From: Hydrogenophaga sp.
GTDB lineage: Bacteria > Pseudomonadota > Gammaproteobacteria > Burkholderiales > Burkholderiaceae_C
DNA length: 64,000 nucleotides
Reading direction: 5' to 3'
Assembly: GCA_016741995.1 (NCBI GenBank)
Contig: JACVCO010000004.1
Span: 153,525-217,524, forward strand
A program made the position numbers and the translations under genes. Numbering within the stretch: position 1 is the stretch's first letter; each line of letters starts with the position of its first letter. The notes under the pieces are model-generated. The model was given only the letters and a program-made list of their open reading frames with translations, was not told the origin of the DNA and searched no databases. Below are positions 32,645 through 41,560 of the stretch, piece after piece.

Positions 32645-35443
32645 TCAAACCGGCATCGGCAGGCGCACCCAGAAGGTGGCGCCTTCACCGGCCGCGGAGA
32701 CGGCCCACACCTGGCCCCCGTGGCGTTCGACGATGCGCGATGTGATGGCCAGGCCGATGCCCAGGCCCGGGATGCTGGCGTCGGTGTGCAGGCGCTGGAA
32801 CAGGCCGAACAGCTTGGCCGATCGGGCCATGTCGAAACCCACGCCGTTGTCGCGCACGAAGTAGGCGCCCTGGGCTTCGTCGAAGCCCACGTGCACGCTG
32901 GGTGGCGTGCGCTCGCGCGCGTACTTCCAGGCGTTGTCCATCAGGTTGCGCAGGGCCTGCTTGATGAGTTTCTCGTCGCCCCGCGCCACGGGCATGGTGT
33001 CGATGGTGAGGGCCACGCCGGCGGCGCGCATGCCGAGCTGCTCGTCGATGTCGCGCGCGAGCGCCGCGACATCGACCTCGCCGTCGACCAGATCGGCCCG
33101 CACCACGGCCAGCACGTCGAGCATTTCGGTGAGCATCTGCCCCATGCGCCGCGAGGCGTTGACGATGCGCGCCAGCGTCTGCACGCCCGCCGGGCTGAGG
33201 TTGGCCTGCTCGTCGTCGATCAGCACGCTCGCGAAGCCGTTGACCGAGCGCAGCGGGGCCCGCAGGTCGTGGGCGATGGAGTAGGCGATGGCCTCCATGT
33301 CGCGCAGGGTGCGCTCCAGGCTGCCCGTGCGCTCCTTCACCATGCGCTCGAGGCTGCTGTTGAGGGTGGCCAGGCGTTGCCGCTCCAGGGCCAGCTCCTG
33401 CTGCGATCGCACGTAGGAACTGACGTCGGTGATGGTGCGCACCGCGCCGCCTTCGGGCAGCTCGCGTGTGCCGACCTCCAGGTAGTGCCCGGCCTGGGTC
33501 TGGCGCAGGTAGATCGACGGGGCCGAGCCGGTACCGGCCGAGCTCACGTAGTCGCGCGCCAGCAGGTCCACGAACTCGAAGTTCGTGCCGAAATCGCCGC
33601 GTTGCGCCAGGTAGGCCGAGACCTCGGCGTGCGTGGGGTACGACGCCATGAGCGACTCGGGCACGTTGAGCAGTTCCAGCATGCGCCGGTTGTAGAAGGA
33701 CACGCGGCCATCGGCCTCGATCTTGGCCAGGCCCTGGCCCATGCTGTCGAGCGTGATCTGCAGCGCGCGGCGTTGGGTGTCGAGCTGTTCGCTCGTCTGC
33801 GCGAGCTGGTACAGGGTGGCCGCCTGCGCGCTTGCCGCCTGGCGGGCGAGCAGCATCTGCGAGGCGGCGTTGGTCATCGGCTCCAGGAAGGCGAGCTGCT
33901 CCACCACCTCGTCGGGGCGCTCGTGCTGCAGGCCGAGGATGCCGGCCAGCGCCTGTTGCGCCCGCAGCGGGATCAGCACCAGCGGGGCGTCGCCGCGCAG
34001 GTACCCGTGCACGCCGCGGTGGCCCGCGTGCTCGGCCGAGAGGATGACGCAGTGGCCCCGCTGCAACTGGTCGCGGATCGCGGGGTCGTCGATGCGCAGG
34101 CGCCCGCCCGCCGGGTCGGTGCCGAGCAGCGCGCCGTCGATGGCGCTGCTCGCCGCGCCGGGCCCGCTCTCGCCGAGGTCGGCGAGGAACGCGGCCTGCG
34201 GCCCGATGACCTGGCCGATCTCGGCGAGCAGGCGCGCGAACACGCCGCTCTTGTGCCCGGCGCTGATGTACAGGCTCTGGATGGAGCGCACTGCGTCGAG
34301 CAGGCGTTGCTGCCGCTCCAGGCGCTGGCGGGCCCGGCGGTCCTCGGTCACGTCGGCGATGTAGCCGTGCCACAGCACGGCGCCGTCGGGTTGCGGGCTG
34401 GGCGCGGCTTCGAAGCGGAACCAGCGCTCGGCACCGGAGGGCAACCGCACGCGATAGCGGTTGCGCCAGGGGATCACGTCGCGGGCACAGCGCGCCATGT
34501 CGGCGAGCAGGGTGGGCAGGTCCTGCGGGTGCACGCGCGAGAACACCGTCCGGGCATCGGTTTCGCTCTCGTGCGGCGCCAGTTCGAGCAAGCGGCGCGC
34601 GCTGCTGCTCATGAACGTGATCTCGGTGCCGCCATCGGGCAGGCCACGCGCCTGGTACATGAGGCCGGGCACGTGCTGCGCGGTCTGGTTGAGCAGGTCG
34701 AGCTGGGCGCGCAGTTGCTCGCGCACCGCGCGCTCCGCGCTGATGTCCTGCACGATGCCGAACGCGGTGTCGGGCCGGCCCAGCACCTGGCAGCGGCCCA
34801 TGCGGGTGCGGAACCAGCGCGTGTTGCCATCGCCGTCGATCCAGCGGTGCTCCAGCGCCTGGCCGTCCATGGTCTCGCGGGCGGCCAGCCAGGCGTCGCG
34901 GTCGTCCGGGTGCAGGCCGCTGCGGGCGCTGTGGAAATCGAGCCGGCGCTCGCGCGGCCAGCGGGCGATTTCGCGCAGGCCCTCGCTCCAGACGACCTCG
35001 TCCTGGCCATCGATGTTGGTCCACGCGCCCACGCGGGCCAGTTTCTCGATCTCGTCGTGCAGCTCCAGGCGCACGCGCACTTCCGGGTCCAGGCCGGGCG
35101 GGTGGGCGCCGTTGGTGGCCGCGGGCACGGTGTCGGTGCCGACGAGGCAGACCAACCGCAACGCCGCGCCGTCCGACGGGAGCGCCTGGGTGCGCACCTG
35201 CAGGCGGTGCCGCTGGGCCAGGCCGCTTTCGTCGAGCGGGCCGGCCAGCGCTTCACCCGGTGTCTGGCCGGCCAGCCGGCACCAGGCGGTGTTCACGGCG
35301 ACGGTGCGGCCACCCTGCGTGAGTGCGCAGGGCAGGGGAAGGTGTTCGAAGGCGGCCTCGAAGGGCGATGACGCGCCCGCGGTGCCGTGGGGCGGGTGGG
35401 GTAACGGGCCGTTTTCCAGCGGCCTGGCGTGTGGGCCTGTCAT
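32645..35443 (-). CDS. multi-PAS/GAF sensor histidine kinase
   Basis: 932 residues from the ATG giving MTGPHARPLENG, with AAGGG about ten bases upstream. No membrane helix is seen, so it is cytoplasmic. Order: PAS-like (~30-100), PAS (~125-235), PAS (~245-365, ends 'WRNRYRVRLPSGAERWFRFE'), GAF (~385-560), PAS (~590-700), coiled coil, HisKA with His725 in 'SIAHDLRAPLRSVNGF', HATPase with 'NLMDNAWKYA' and 'PGLGIGLAI'. This kinase type resembles phytochrome-like cytoplasmic kinases but no bilin Cys motif is seen. No response regulator is adjacent; the gene may be an orphan or serve a regulator elsewhere. Confidence 0.88.
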   Translation of the reverse strand: MTGPHARPLENGPLPHPPHGTAGASSPFEAAFEHLPLPCALTQGGRTVAVNTAWCRLAGQTPGEALAGPLDESGLAQRHRLQVRTQALPSDGAALRLVCLVGTDTVPAATNGAHPPGLDPEVRVRLELHDEIEKLARVGAWTNIDGQDEVVWSEGLREIARWPRERRLDFHSARSGLHPDDRDAWLAARETMDGQALEHRWIDGDGNTRWFRTRMGRCQVLGRPDTAFGIVQDISAERAVREQLRAQLDLLNQTAQHVPGLMYQARGLPDGGTEITFMSSSARRLLELAPHESETDARTVFSRVHPQDLPTLLADMARCARDVIPWRNRYRVRLPSGAERWFRFEAAPSPQPDGAVLWHGYIADVTEDRRARQRLERQQRLLDAVRSIQSLYISAGHKSGVFARLLAEIGQVIGPQAAFLADLGESGPGAASSAIDGALLGTDPAGGRLRIDDPAIRDQLQRGHCVILSAEHAGHRGVHGYLRGDAPLVLIPLRAQQALAGILGLQHERPDEVVEQLAFLEPMTNAASQMLLARQAASAQAATLYQLAQTSEQLDTQRRALQITLDSMGQGLAKIEADGRVSFYNRRMLELLNVPESLMASYPTHAEVSAYLAQRGDFGTNFEFVDLLARDYVSSAGTGSAPSIYLRQTQAGHYLEVGTRELPEGGAVRTITDVSSYVRSQQELALERQRLATLNSSLERMVKERTGSLERTLRDMEAIAYSIAHDLRAPLRSVNGFASVLIDDEQANLSPAGVQTLARIVNASRRMGQMLTEMLDVLAVVRADLVDGEVDVAALARDIDEQLGMRAAGVALTIDTMPVARGDEKLIKQALRNLMDNAWKYARERTPPSVHVGFDEAQGAYFVRDNGVGFDMARSAKLFGLFQRLHTDASIPGLGIGLAITSRIVERHGGQVWAVSAAGEGATFWVRLPMPV

Positions 35444-35612
35444 CGCGATGAACCCTTGTCCAACACGCCGGCTGCGGTGGCTGCGGCGATGGAGGCCCCC
35501 CTGATCCTGTGGTGCTGTGCGTTGCCTGCGAGAACAGTATGCACGCAAACGGTGGTCGTTTGCGGCCTGCGCCATCCGCGCAACGCCGCCGCCGCGGCGG
35601 CGGGGATCAGAC
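35444..35612. other. intergenic region, nothing firm seen
   Basis: 169 bases upstream of the PAS kinase and downstream of the SDR gene. A Gly/Ala-codon-like GCC/GCG-repeat tract at ~35584-35604 is the only notable feature; the promoter for the kinase should lie here. Confidence 0.3.
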
Positions 35613-36317
35613 TCAGACCGAGCGCATCAGGCCGCCGTCCACCCGCAGGCTCTGCCCGGTGATGTAGCCCGCGCCGTCCGAGGCCAGGAAGGCCACCGTG
35701 GCCGCAATCTCGTCGGCCGTGCCGTAGCGCTGCATGGGCACGCTGTCGCGGCGCACATCCGTCTGCGGCAGGCTGTCGATCCAGCCGGGCAGCACGTTGT
35801 TCATGCGCACGTTGTGCGGCGCGTACTGGTCGGCAAAGAGTTTGGTGAAGGCCGCCAGGCCCGAACGCGCCACGGCCGAGGTGGGGAACAGGGGGCTGGG
35901 TTCGGACACCCAGGCGGTGGAGATGTTCACGATGGCGCCACCGCCTTGCCTGACCATGTGCGGCGTGACCAGCCGCGTGGGCCGGATGGCGTTGAGCAGG
36001 TAGACCTCGATGCCCAGGTGCCACTGCTCGTCGGTGATGTCGAGCAGCGGGCCCTTGGGGCCGTGGCCCGCGCTGTTGACCAGCACGTCGATGCGGCCCC
36101 AGCGCTGCAGGGTCTGGTCCACCAGGCGCTGCAGGTCGTCGTTCGACTGGTTGGAGCCGGTGACGCCCAGGCCACCGAGCTCGTTCGCCAGCGCTTCGCC
36201 CTTGCCGGACGAGGACAGGATCGCGACCTTGAATCCATCGGCCGCCAAGCGGCGCGCCGCCGCGGCGCCCATGCCGCTGCCACCCGCGGTGACGATGGCC
36301 ACTTTTGCTTCTGCCAT
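35613..36317 (-). CDS. short-chain dehydrogenase/reductase lacking the YxxxK motif
   Basis: 234 residues with a Rossmann fold: cofactor loop 'TAGGSGMGAAAARRLAADGF' (~10-29), 'VLVNSAGHGPKG' (~84-95) and C-terminal 'ADEIAATVAFLASDGAGYITGQSLRVDGG'. Where classical SDRs have Ser...Tyr-x3-Lys, this protein has 'NISTAWVSEPSPLFP' then 'TSAVARSGLAAFTK'. The Tyr is Thr and the Lys is not in register. It therefore belongs to a divergent SDR subgroup and may use another acid-base residue or be non-catalytic. Substrate unknown. Divergent from the YCII gene across 177 bases. Confidence 0.82.
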   Translation of the reverse strand: MAEAKVAIVTAGGSGMGAAAARRLAADGFKVAILSSSGKGEALANELGGLGVTGSNQSNDDLQRLVDQTLQRWGRIDVLVNSAGHGPKGPLLDITDEQWHLGIEVYLLNAIRPTRLVTPHMVRQGGGAIVNISTAWVSEPSPLFPTSAVARSGLAAFTKLFADQYAPHNVRMNNVLPGWIDSLPQTDVRRDSVPMQRYGTADEIAATVAFLASDGAGYITGQSLRVDGGLMRSV

Positions 36318-36494
36318 GCAGTGCTCCTTGTTGTTCGAGGCGGCGATTCTGCGTCGGTGGCCAAAGGCCGCGCCCCGGTGCGGGTACGCGCAGCCCTCGG
36401 CGACCTGGGGTTTTCACCTAGCGCGTCGAGGACCGGCGGCGCGCAGCGTCGAGCCCATGAAGCGCTCTTGCTTCGCCACGAACCGGAGATCGTC

Positions 36495-36905
36495 ATGAAG
36501 TACCTTGGACTCGGCCACTACAACCGTCACGCCGTGCAGGCCCTCGGGCCCGACCGGCTGGCCGCCGTGATGCGGCAATGCGAACCGCACATGGCCGCGA
36601 TCGGCGCCATGCCGCAGCTGGAGATGCACGCCGGCCTGGCCGAACGCACCCGGCAGATCCTGCGCACGGGCAAGCAGATCAAGGTGATCGATGGCCCCTT
36701 TGCCGAATCGAAGGAGCTGGTCGGCGCGGTGCTGCTGATCGAGGCCGACAGCTTCGATGAGGCGGTGCGCATCGCGAGCTTGCACCCCACCACGCAGGTG
36801 CCCGACGGTGAAGCGCTCGGCTGGCGCATGGAGGTGCACCCGGTGCACTTCCTGAACGGGGCCTCGCTGGCAACGGAGGAGGCCGCGGCCGCGGGCCGCG
36901 CCTGA
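36495..36905 (+). CDS. YCII-related (DGPF) protein
   Basis: 136 residues from the ATG giving MKYLGLGHYN. It contains the 'KVIDGPFAESKELVGAVLLIEADSFDEAVRIASLHP' region (~60-95), the diagnostic DGPF/YCII core that forms a ferredoxin-like dimer, and the ending 'EVHPVHF'. These small proteins often sit beside ECF sigma factor genes, but none is visible here. Function unknown. An ATG further on could not replace this start without losing the first strand. Confidence 0.85.
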   Translation: MKYLGLGHYNRHAVQALGPDRLAAVMRQCEPHMAAIGAMPQLEMHAGLAERTRQILRTGKQIKVIDGPFAESKELVGAVLLIEADSFDEAVRIASLHPTTQVPDGEALGWRMEVHPVHFLNGASLATEEAAAAGRA

Positions 36906-36921
36906 GAAGGCTGGCCGGCGC

Positions 36922-38037
36922 TCAGCCCTGCAGCGCGAGCATGTGGCCGATGCGCGGGTCGCCCTGCCCGCCGAGCACCAGCGCGTGCGCCGCCTGCACG
37001 GCCGCGGGGCCGCGGTGTTCCTGCACCTGCAGCCATGGGGGGGTGGGTGCGCTCACCTTCGCCAGGAAGGCGTGCCACGCCTGGGCCAGGCGGGTGTTGA
37101 ATTCGGCCGCGCCCCAGTCGCCGTGGCGCTTCTTGGCCTGCGCGGGCGCGAAGAACAGCACCGGGCGCGGGCCGGGCAGGCCCTGGCCGCCGCCGAGTTC
37201 GTTCACGTGCGTGCCGCCGATGGCGCAGCTGTAGGCCAGTGCGCCGAAGCGTTCGTGGATCGCCTGGCGCAGCGGGCCGCTGCCGGCGAAATCGACGTAG
37301 ATGCAGGGTGTGTCGGCGGGCAGGGCGTCGAGCTGGTCGTAGCGCAGCACGCGGTGGTACACGCCCAGGCTCTCGCAGAAGGCGACGTTGGCGGCCGAGG
37401 TGAGGCCGATCACCTCCACGTCGGGCCGCTGCGCCAGTTGCGCGGCGGTGGCGTACGCCGTCTTGCTGCTGGCCGACGAGAGCAGCAGGGCACCGCGCCG
37501 GCCCGCGGCCGTGGTGCCGAAGAAACCGTTGTCGGCCATGAAGTCGTCGATCAGCCAGGCGGTGAGGAACAGCGGGCGCAGCAGCGCCTGCAGGGCCTCG
37601 CGGTCGGCGCGGTACAGCGGGTCGGCCGCGCAGCGCAGGTACTGGTTGTAGACCGGGTGCAGCGCGGCGCGGTGCGGTGCGGCGTCGAAGAAGTGTTCGG
37701 CCGATAGCCGCGCGGGTTGCAGCACCGCGTGCGTGGCCATGGGCCAGTAGCCATAGAGGCGCTCGCCCACCGCCACCCCGGCGTGCGTGGACTGCACCAC
37801 CACCGCGAAGCCCCACACCGGCACGACGCCCCAGCCGTCGGCATCGGCCGCCACCGGGAAGAACTGCCAGTAGTTCATCGCCTCGCCGAAGGCGGCGTAG
37901 GTGATGTTGTTCGCGGTGTAGGCGAAGTGCTCCACCCGCACGCGCACCTGGCCCGGGGCCAGTGGGCCGTCGGGCAGCGTCACGCAGCGCGTGGTGGCCA
38001 AGTGGCTTTTTTTGACGTGGAACTGCATGGTGCTCAT
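36922..38037 (-). CDS. DUF2855 family protein
   Basis: 371 residues from the ATG giving MSTMQFHVKKSHL. It resembles a degenerate zinc-independent MDR dehydrogenase: N-terminal 'GQVRVRVEHFAYTANNITYAAFGEAMNYW' region, then a Rossmann-like segment 'LLLSSASSKTAYATAAQLAQ' (~188-207), 'IGLTSAANVAFCESLGVYHRVLRYDQL' and 'YVDFAGSG'. These are DUF2855 landmarks. Function unknown; no operon partner. Converges with the YCII gene. Confidence 0.85.
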   Translation of the reverse strand: MSTMQFHVKKSHLATTRCVTLPDGPLAPGQVRVRVEHFAYTANNITYAAFGEAMNYWQFFPVAADADGWGVVPVWGFAVVVQSTHAGVAVGERLYGYWPMATHAVLQPARLSAEHFFDAAPHRAALHPVYNQYLRCAADPLYRADREALQALLRPLFLTAWLIDDFMADNGFFGTTAAGRRGALLLSSASSKTAYATAAQLAQRPDVEVIGLTSAANVAFCESLGVYHRVLRYDQLDALPADTPCIYVDFAGSGPLRQAIHERFGALAYSCAIGGTHVNELGGGQGLPGPRPVLFFAPAQAKKRHGDWGAAEFNTRLAQAWHAFLAKVSAPTPPWLQVQEHRGPAAVQAAHALVLGGQGDPRIGHMLALQG

Positions 38038-38200
38038 GGTGTGCTTTGCATGTGATCGGCGATGGCTGCGCGCCCCTGGATGATGGCACCTGGGTGCTCG
38101 GCGCAGGTCACTCATGCGTCATGGACGTTTGTGGGATTTGGCGTTACCCCCAGCCAGCCTGGTTTGGGCAGACTACGTCACGGTTTGACGAAGGATTGCC

Positions 38201-38989
38201 ATGGCTGCGATCGCACCCTCCCAGAATGCTCAGCTACGGATGCCGTGCCGGCACTGCCTGCAGGAAATCAATGCAGGCGCGTCGATCTGCATGCATTGCC
38301 GTCAACATCAATCCCGGTGGACGAGCGCACTAACGGTGGCTTCGACGGCGGCAGCGGCCGTGTCCGTCGTGGGGGCTGCCATTACCTACGTGGTGTCCAC
38401 GTTGCCGGAGCTTCGCAAGATGGCGCGCTGGGACGATTCGGTGGAGGTGCTGCAATTCACCACCCGAAAGGGGTTGTCGATCGCCAACAGCGGCGATGGA
38501 CCGATCTATGTGTCACACCTGAAACTCAAGGCAGCCTATCCCGACGGCAGGCACCTGTTCACCCGCACGGTGCAGATAGACCAGGAGATCGAGCGTCGGA
38601 AATCCCATGCTTCGAAGGGCGACGACCAATTGCTGAGCAAAGGCACACAGCTGGATATCCCGATGCACGACTCGTCGGAGGCGTTCACCGTGTCATTGGA
38701 TCGATCCGGTGACATGGCGGCCATGCTGAATGGAGCGCGCTGCCACTTATGGGTGGTCTACAGCGAGGGCAGTCCATTGCTGGCGCTCTACAAGGAGCGC
38801 ATGGGTGAGTACCTGTATTCCTTTCCGGTGGAGGCACGGCTGACCTACTACTCCTTCGGTTCGAAGAAGACCCGCGAGCTGCAGATACCGGTGGTGGGGA
38901 TACTCCACCGCAGCCGCCACGAGAAATGCACCTCTGGCGCTCCTCAAGCGGTGGATGCGGTGGCCGCACCGATGGTCAGTCGGCCGTGA
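38201..38989 (+). CDS. hypothetical zinc-ribbon, single-TM protein
   Basis: 262 residues, not recognised. Residues 16-33 contain two CxxC pairs (CRHC ... CMHC) like a small zinc ribbon; a hydrophobic helix follows (~43-65, ALTVASTAAAAVSVVGAAITYVV). The remaining ~190 residues are a beta-rich soluble domain, 'VEVLQFTTRKGLSIANSGDGPIYVSHLKL' region, probably outside the membrane. Base composition is less GC-rich than the neighbours, with codons rarer in this window, which suggests transfer. It overlaps the convergent Bug-type gene by 14 bases. Confidence 0.75.
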   Translation: MAAIAPSQNAQLRMPCRHCLQEINAGASICMHCRQHQSRWTSALTVASTAAAAVSVVGAAITYVVSTLPELRKMARWDDSVEVLQFTTRKGLSIANSGDGPIYVSHLKLKAAYPDGRHLFTRTVQIDQEIERRKSHASKGDDQLLSKGTQLDIPMHDSSEAFTVSLDRSGDMAAMLNGARCHLWVVYSEGSPLLALYKERMGEYLYSFPVEARLTYYSFGSKKTRELQIPVVGILHRSRHEKCTSGAPQAVDAVAAPMVSRP

Positions 38990-39944
38990 TCTTGCGTTCC
39001 TTGATGATCGCACCGAAGCGCTGGGAATCGTCCATGCCGCGCTTGCCGAACTCGGCCGGCGACAGCGGCAGTGCTTCGCCGCCGAGGGCGATCATGCGTT
39101 CGCGCACGGCGGGCGTGGCGAGGATCTTGTTGATCTCGGTGTTCAGGCGCGTGATCACGGCCGCCGGCGTGCCCGCGGGCGCGTAGAAGCCGAACACGGT
39201 GTCGGCGTCGAAGCCCGGCAGGCCCGATTCGGCCAGCGTGGGCACGTCGGGGAACAGCGGCGAGCGCTTGCTGCTGCCCACGGCCAGCAGTTTCAGGCGC
39301 CCGCTGCGCGCGTGCGGCAGGCCGATGCCGGGGTCGAAGGTGTAGTCGATCTGGTTGCCCAGCAGGTCGTTGAGCGCGGGCGCGGCGCCGCGGTAGGGCA
39401 CGTGCACCGCGAACAGGCCGGCCTGGCTCTTGAACATCTCGCCCGCCAGGTGCGGCGAGCTGCCGTTGCCCGGCGAGCCGTAGCTGAGCCGGCCGGGGTT
39501 GGCCTTCACCAGGGCGATGAAGTCCTTCACGTTGGTGGCCTCGAGGTTGTTACGGGCCATGAGGTAGACCGCGATGCGCGCGGCCGAGGCCACGGGCGTG
39601 AGGTCCTTGGTCGGGTCGAACGCCATGCGCGAGTACAGGTGCGGGTTCACCGACACCATGCCACCCGAGGAAAGCAGCAGCGTGTAGCCGTCGGCCGGCG
39701 ACTTGGCCACCGCATCGCCGGCCACGTTGCCGTTGGCGCCCGCGCGGTTCTCCACCACCACGCTCTGGCCCAGCGCTTCGCCCAGCGGGGTGGCGATGAG
39801 GCGCGCGATCTGGTCGGCCGCGCCGCCGGGCGCGAAGCCCACCACCACGCGCACCGGCTTGTCGGGCCAGGCCTGCGCGAGCGCGGCGGGGGCGGCCAGC
39901 AGCGTGGCGGCGGCGAGGGCGGTGGCGGTGAGGATGCGTTTCAT
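38976..39944 (-). CDS. Bug-family tripartite tricarboxylate transporter binding protein
   Basis: 322 residues with a signal peptide (MKRILTATALAAATLLAAPAALA, cleavage ~23). Mature 'WPDKPVRVVVGFAPGGAADQIARLIA' region, 'VVENRAGANGNVAGDAVAKSPADGYTLL', and 'FKSQAGLFAVHVPYRGAAPALNDLLG' are classic TctC/Bug motifs. Usual for Burkholderiales, no TctA/TctB membrane genes are beside it. It follows the oxidoreductase genes on the same strand (39 bases), so its ligand may be an aromatic or 2-oxo acid used by that enzyme; this is inference. Confidence 0.93.
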   Translation of the reverse strand: MKRILTATALAAATLLAAPAALAQAWPDKPVRVVVGFAPGGAADQIARLIATPLGEALGQSVVVENRAGANGNVAGDAVAKSPADGYTLLLSSGGMVSVNPHLYSRMAFDPTKDLTPVASAARIAVYLMARNNLEATNVKDFIALVKANPGRLSYGSPGNGSSPHLAGEMFKSQAGLFAVHVPYRGAAPALNDLLGNQIDYTFDPGIGLPHARSGRLKLLAVGSSKRSPLFPDVPTLAESGLPGFDADTVFGFYAPAGTPAAVITRLNTEINKILATPAVRERMIALGGEALPLSPAEFGKRGMDDSQRFGAIIKERKITAD

Positions 39945-39983
39945 GCGGGTCTCCGGGTCGTTGTGGTGAGGGAATCGGTTCGA

Positions 39984-41555
39984 TCAGGCGGCCGTGCGCG
40001 GTTTCTTCAGGCGCGGGTTGTGGTGCCAGCGGATCGGTTGCGGCTTCACGGGGCGCGCGGGCGCGCCGTGTTCCTGCAGCGTGCGGTCGAGCGCGGTGCC
40101 GGCTTCGTCGGCCAGCGCGGCCTGGCGCGCTTGCGCCACGGCGTCGGCAGAACCGGTCAGGTGGTCCACGATGTGCAGCAGGTTGTCTTTGCCGCGCTCG
40201 TTGGTGCTGCCATAGCCCTTGATGAGCCGGCCGCACTGCGCGAGCTCGTGGCCCAGGCGCGCGTCGGCCTGCGCACCGCGCTCCACCGCGGCGAGCCAGC
40301 GCTCGATCAGCGCCTGTTCGGTGGCGAAGCGGCTGCCCGCGGGGCGCAGGCGTTTGGTGGCGGCGAGCGCGCGCAGCGCGAGCAGGCCGAACACGCCGTG
40401 GCTCGACACCTTCAGCGGCAGCGCCCACGGGGCTTTGCCGCTGTGCGTGCGGCGCCGGTCCCAGGCCAGCACGCGCTGCGCGAGCGCTTCCGGGAGCATG
40501 GCCGCGAACTCGGGCGCGCCGGGTTTGAAGTGGTCGAACACGCGCAGCAGGTCGGCGTCTTTCGCCTTCACCTCGCGGCGCACGCGCTGCGCGCGGCTGG
40601 CGCGCGCCTTGAGCTCGGCCACGCGCACGATGTCGTCGAAGGCCATCCACAGCGCCAGCCAGCGCGCGGTTTCGCGCGTGGTGGCGAAGCCCTGCGCACC
40701 GGCCGGGTCGCCCGCGCGCTCGGCCGCCAGCACGCGCTGCAGGCGGTCGAGGTAGCGCTGGCCGTAGGCGGCGTTCTGGTATTCGGTGGCGCGCGCGTGG
40801 CCCAGGGCCACGATGTCGTGCAGCGCGGTGGGGAAGGGCGCCAGCAGCGCGGCGGGCGTGGCCGGTGTATTCGCGGGGGCTTCGTCGTCGTCGCCCATCA
40901 CCTGCGCCACCCAGCGCGCCTGTTCGCGCTGCGCGCTCACCGCGTCGAAGGCCAGCGCGAAGCCGCGCAGGCTGGCCTGGGCGTGGCCGCCCGCACCCAC
41001 CACGGCCTCGTAGTCGGCGCGCGCGAACGGCAGCAGGCCACTGGCGGCGAGGGCACCGAGCATCACCGCACTCACCACGGTGCCGGCCTCGCGCGTGAGT
41101 TGCGCCATGTCCAGCACGTGGTGTGCGCGGCTGTGCTCGCGCACCAGCGCGAGCAGGGGCGCTTCGTCGCGGCGGCCATCGCCCATCGCCATCTTCTCGG
41201 CGGTGGTGAGCGCGCGCGACGACGAGGTGATCACCAGCGTGTGGCTGGTCGAGACCAGGCCGTTGCCGATCTGGCGGCCGGTCTCCAGCAACTCGGAAGA
41301 GACCAGCGCGTCGAGACGGCCGGGCAGCGGGTTCAGGCCGAACACCGGGCGGCGGCCACCGAGCTGCGCCAACGGCACGGGAAACACCTCGAGGTAGTAG
41401 GTGGTGGCGCCGGTGCGCTGCGCCACGCCGGGGATGCTGGTGGCCTGGGCCGCGAAGCCCGCGTGGCGCGCGGTGTCCACCAGCCAGTCGGTCAGCGTGC
41501 CGCCGCCTTCGCCGCCGAGGGCGCAGAGCAGGAGGGAGATGGGTTGGTGAGACAT
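39984..41555 (-). CDS. indolepyruvate oxidoreductase beta-type subunit
   Basis: 523 residues from the ATG giving MSHQPISLLLCALGGEGGG. The N-terminal ~200 residues are the pyruvate-ferredoxin-oxidoreductase gamma domain ('ALGGEGGGTLTDWLVDTARHAGF', 'TSIPGVAQRTGATTYYLEVFP'). The C-terminal ~300 residues form the extra helical domain of long IorB-like proteins. Overlap is absent but the alpha gene ends five bases upstream, so the two subunits are coupled. It transfers electrons from oxidative decarboxylation of a 2-oxo acid to ferredoxin. Exact substrate is not evident. Confidence 0.88.
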   Translation of the reverse strand: MSHQPISLLLCALGGEGGGTLTDWLVDTARHAGFAAQATSIPGVAQRTGATTYYLEVFPVPLAQLGGRRPVFGLNPLPGRLDALVSSELLETGRQIGNGLVSTSHTLVITSSSRALTTAEKMAMGDGRRDEAPLLALVREHSRAHHVLDMAQLTREAGTVVSAVMLGALAASGLLPFARADYEAVVGAGGHAQASLRGFALAFDAVSAQREQARWVAQVMGDDDEAPANTPATPAALLAPFPTALHDIVALGHARATEYQNAAYGQRYLDRLQRVLAAERAGDPAGAQGFATTRETARWLALWMAFDDIVRVAELKARASRAQRVRREVKAKDADLLRVFDHFKPGAPEFAAMLPEALAQRVLAWDRRRTHSGKAPWALPLKVSSHGVFGLLALRALAATKRLRPAGSRFATEQALIERWLAAVERGAQADARLGHELAQCGRLIKGYGSTNERGKDNLLHIVDHLTGSADAVAQARQAALADEAGTALDRTLQEHGAPARPVKPQPIRWHHNPRLKKPRTAA

Positions 41556-41560
41556 GTTCT

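Noticed and set aside
32720..35371. 883-codon plus-strand frame opposite the PAS/GAF kinase
   Set aside because: No recognisable domain and composition typical of antisense frames; the kinase reads through every expected motif.
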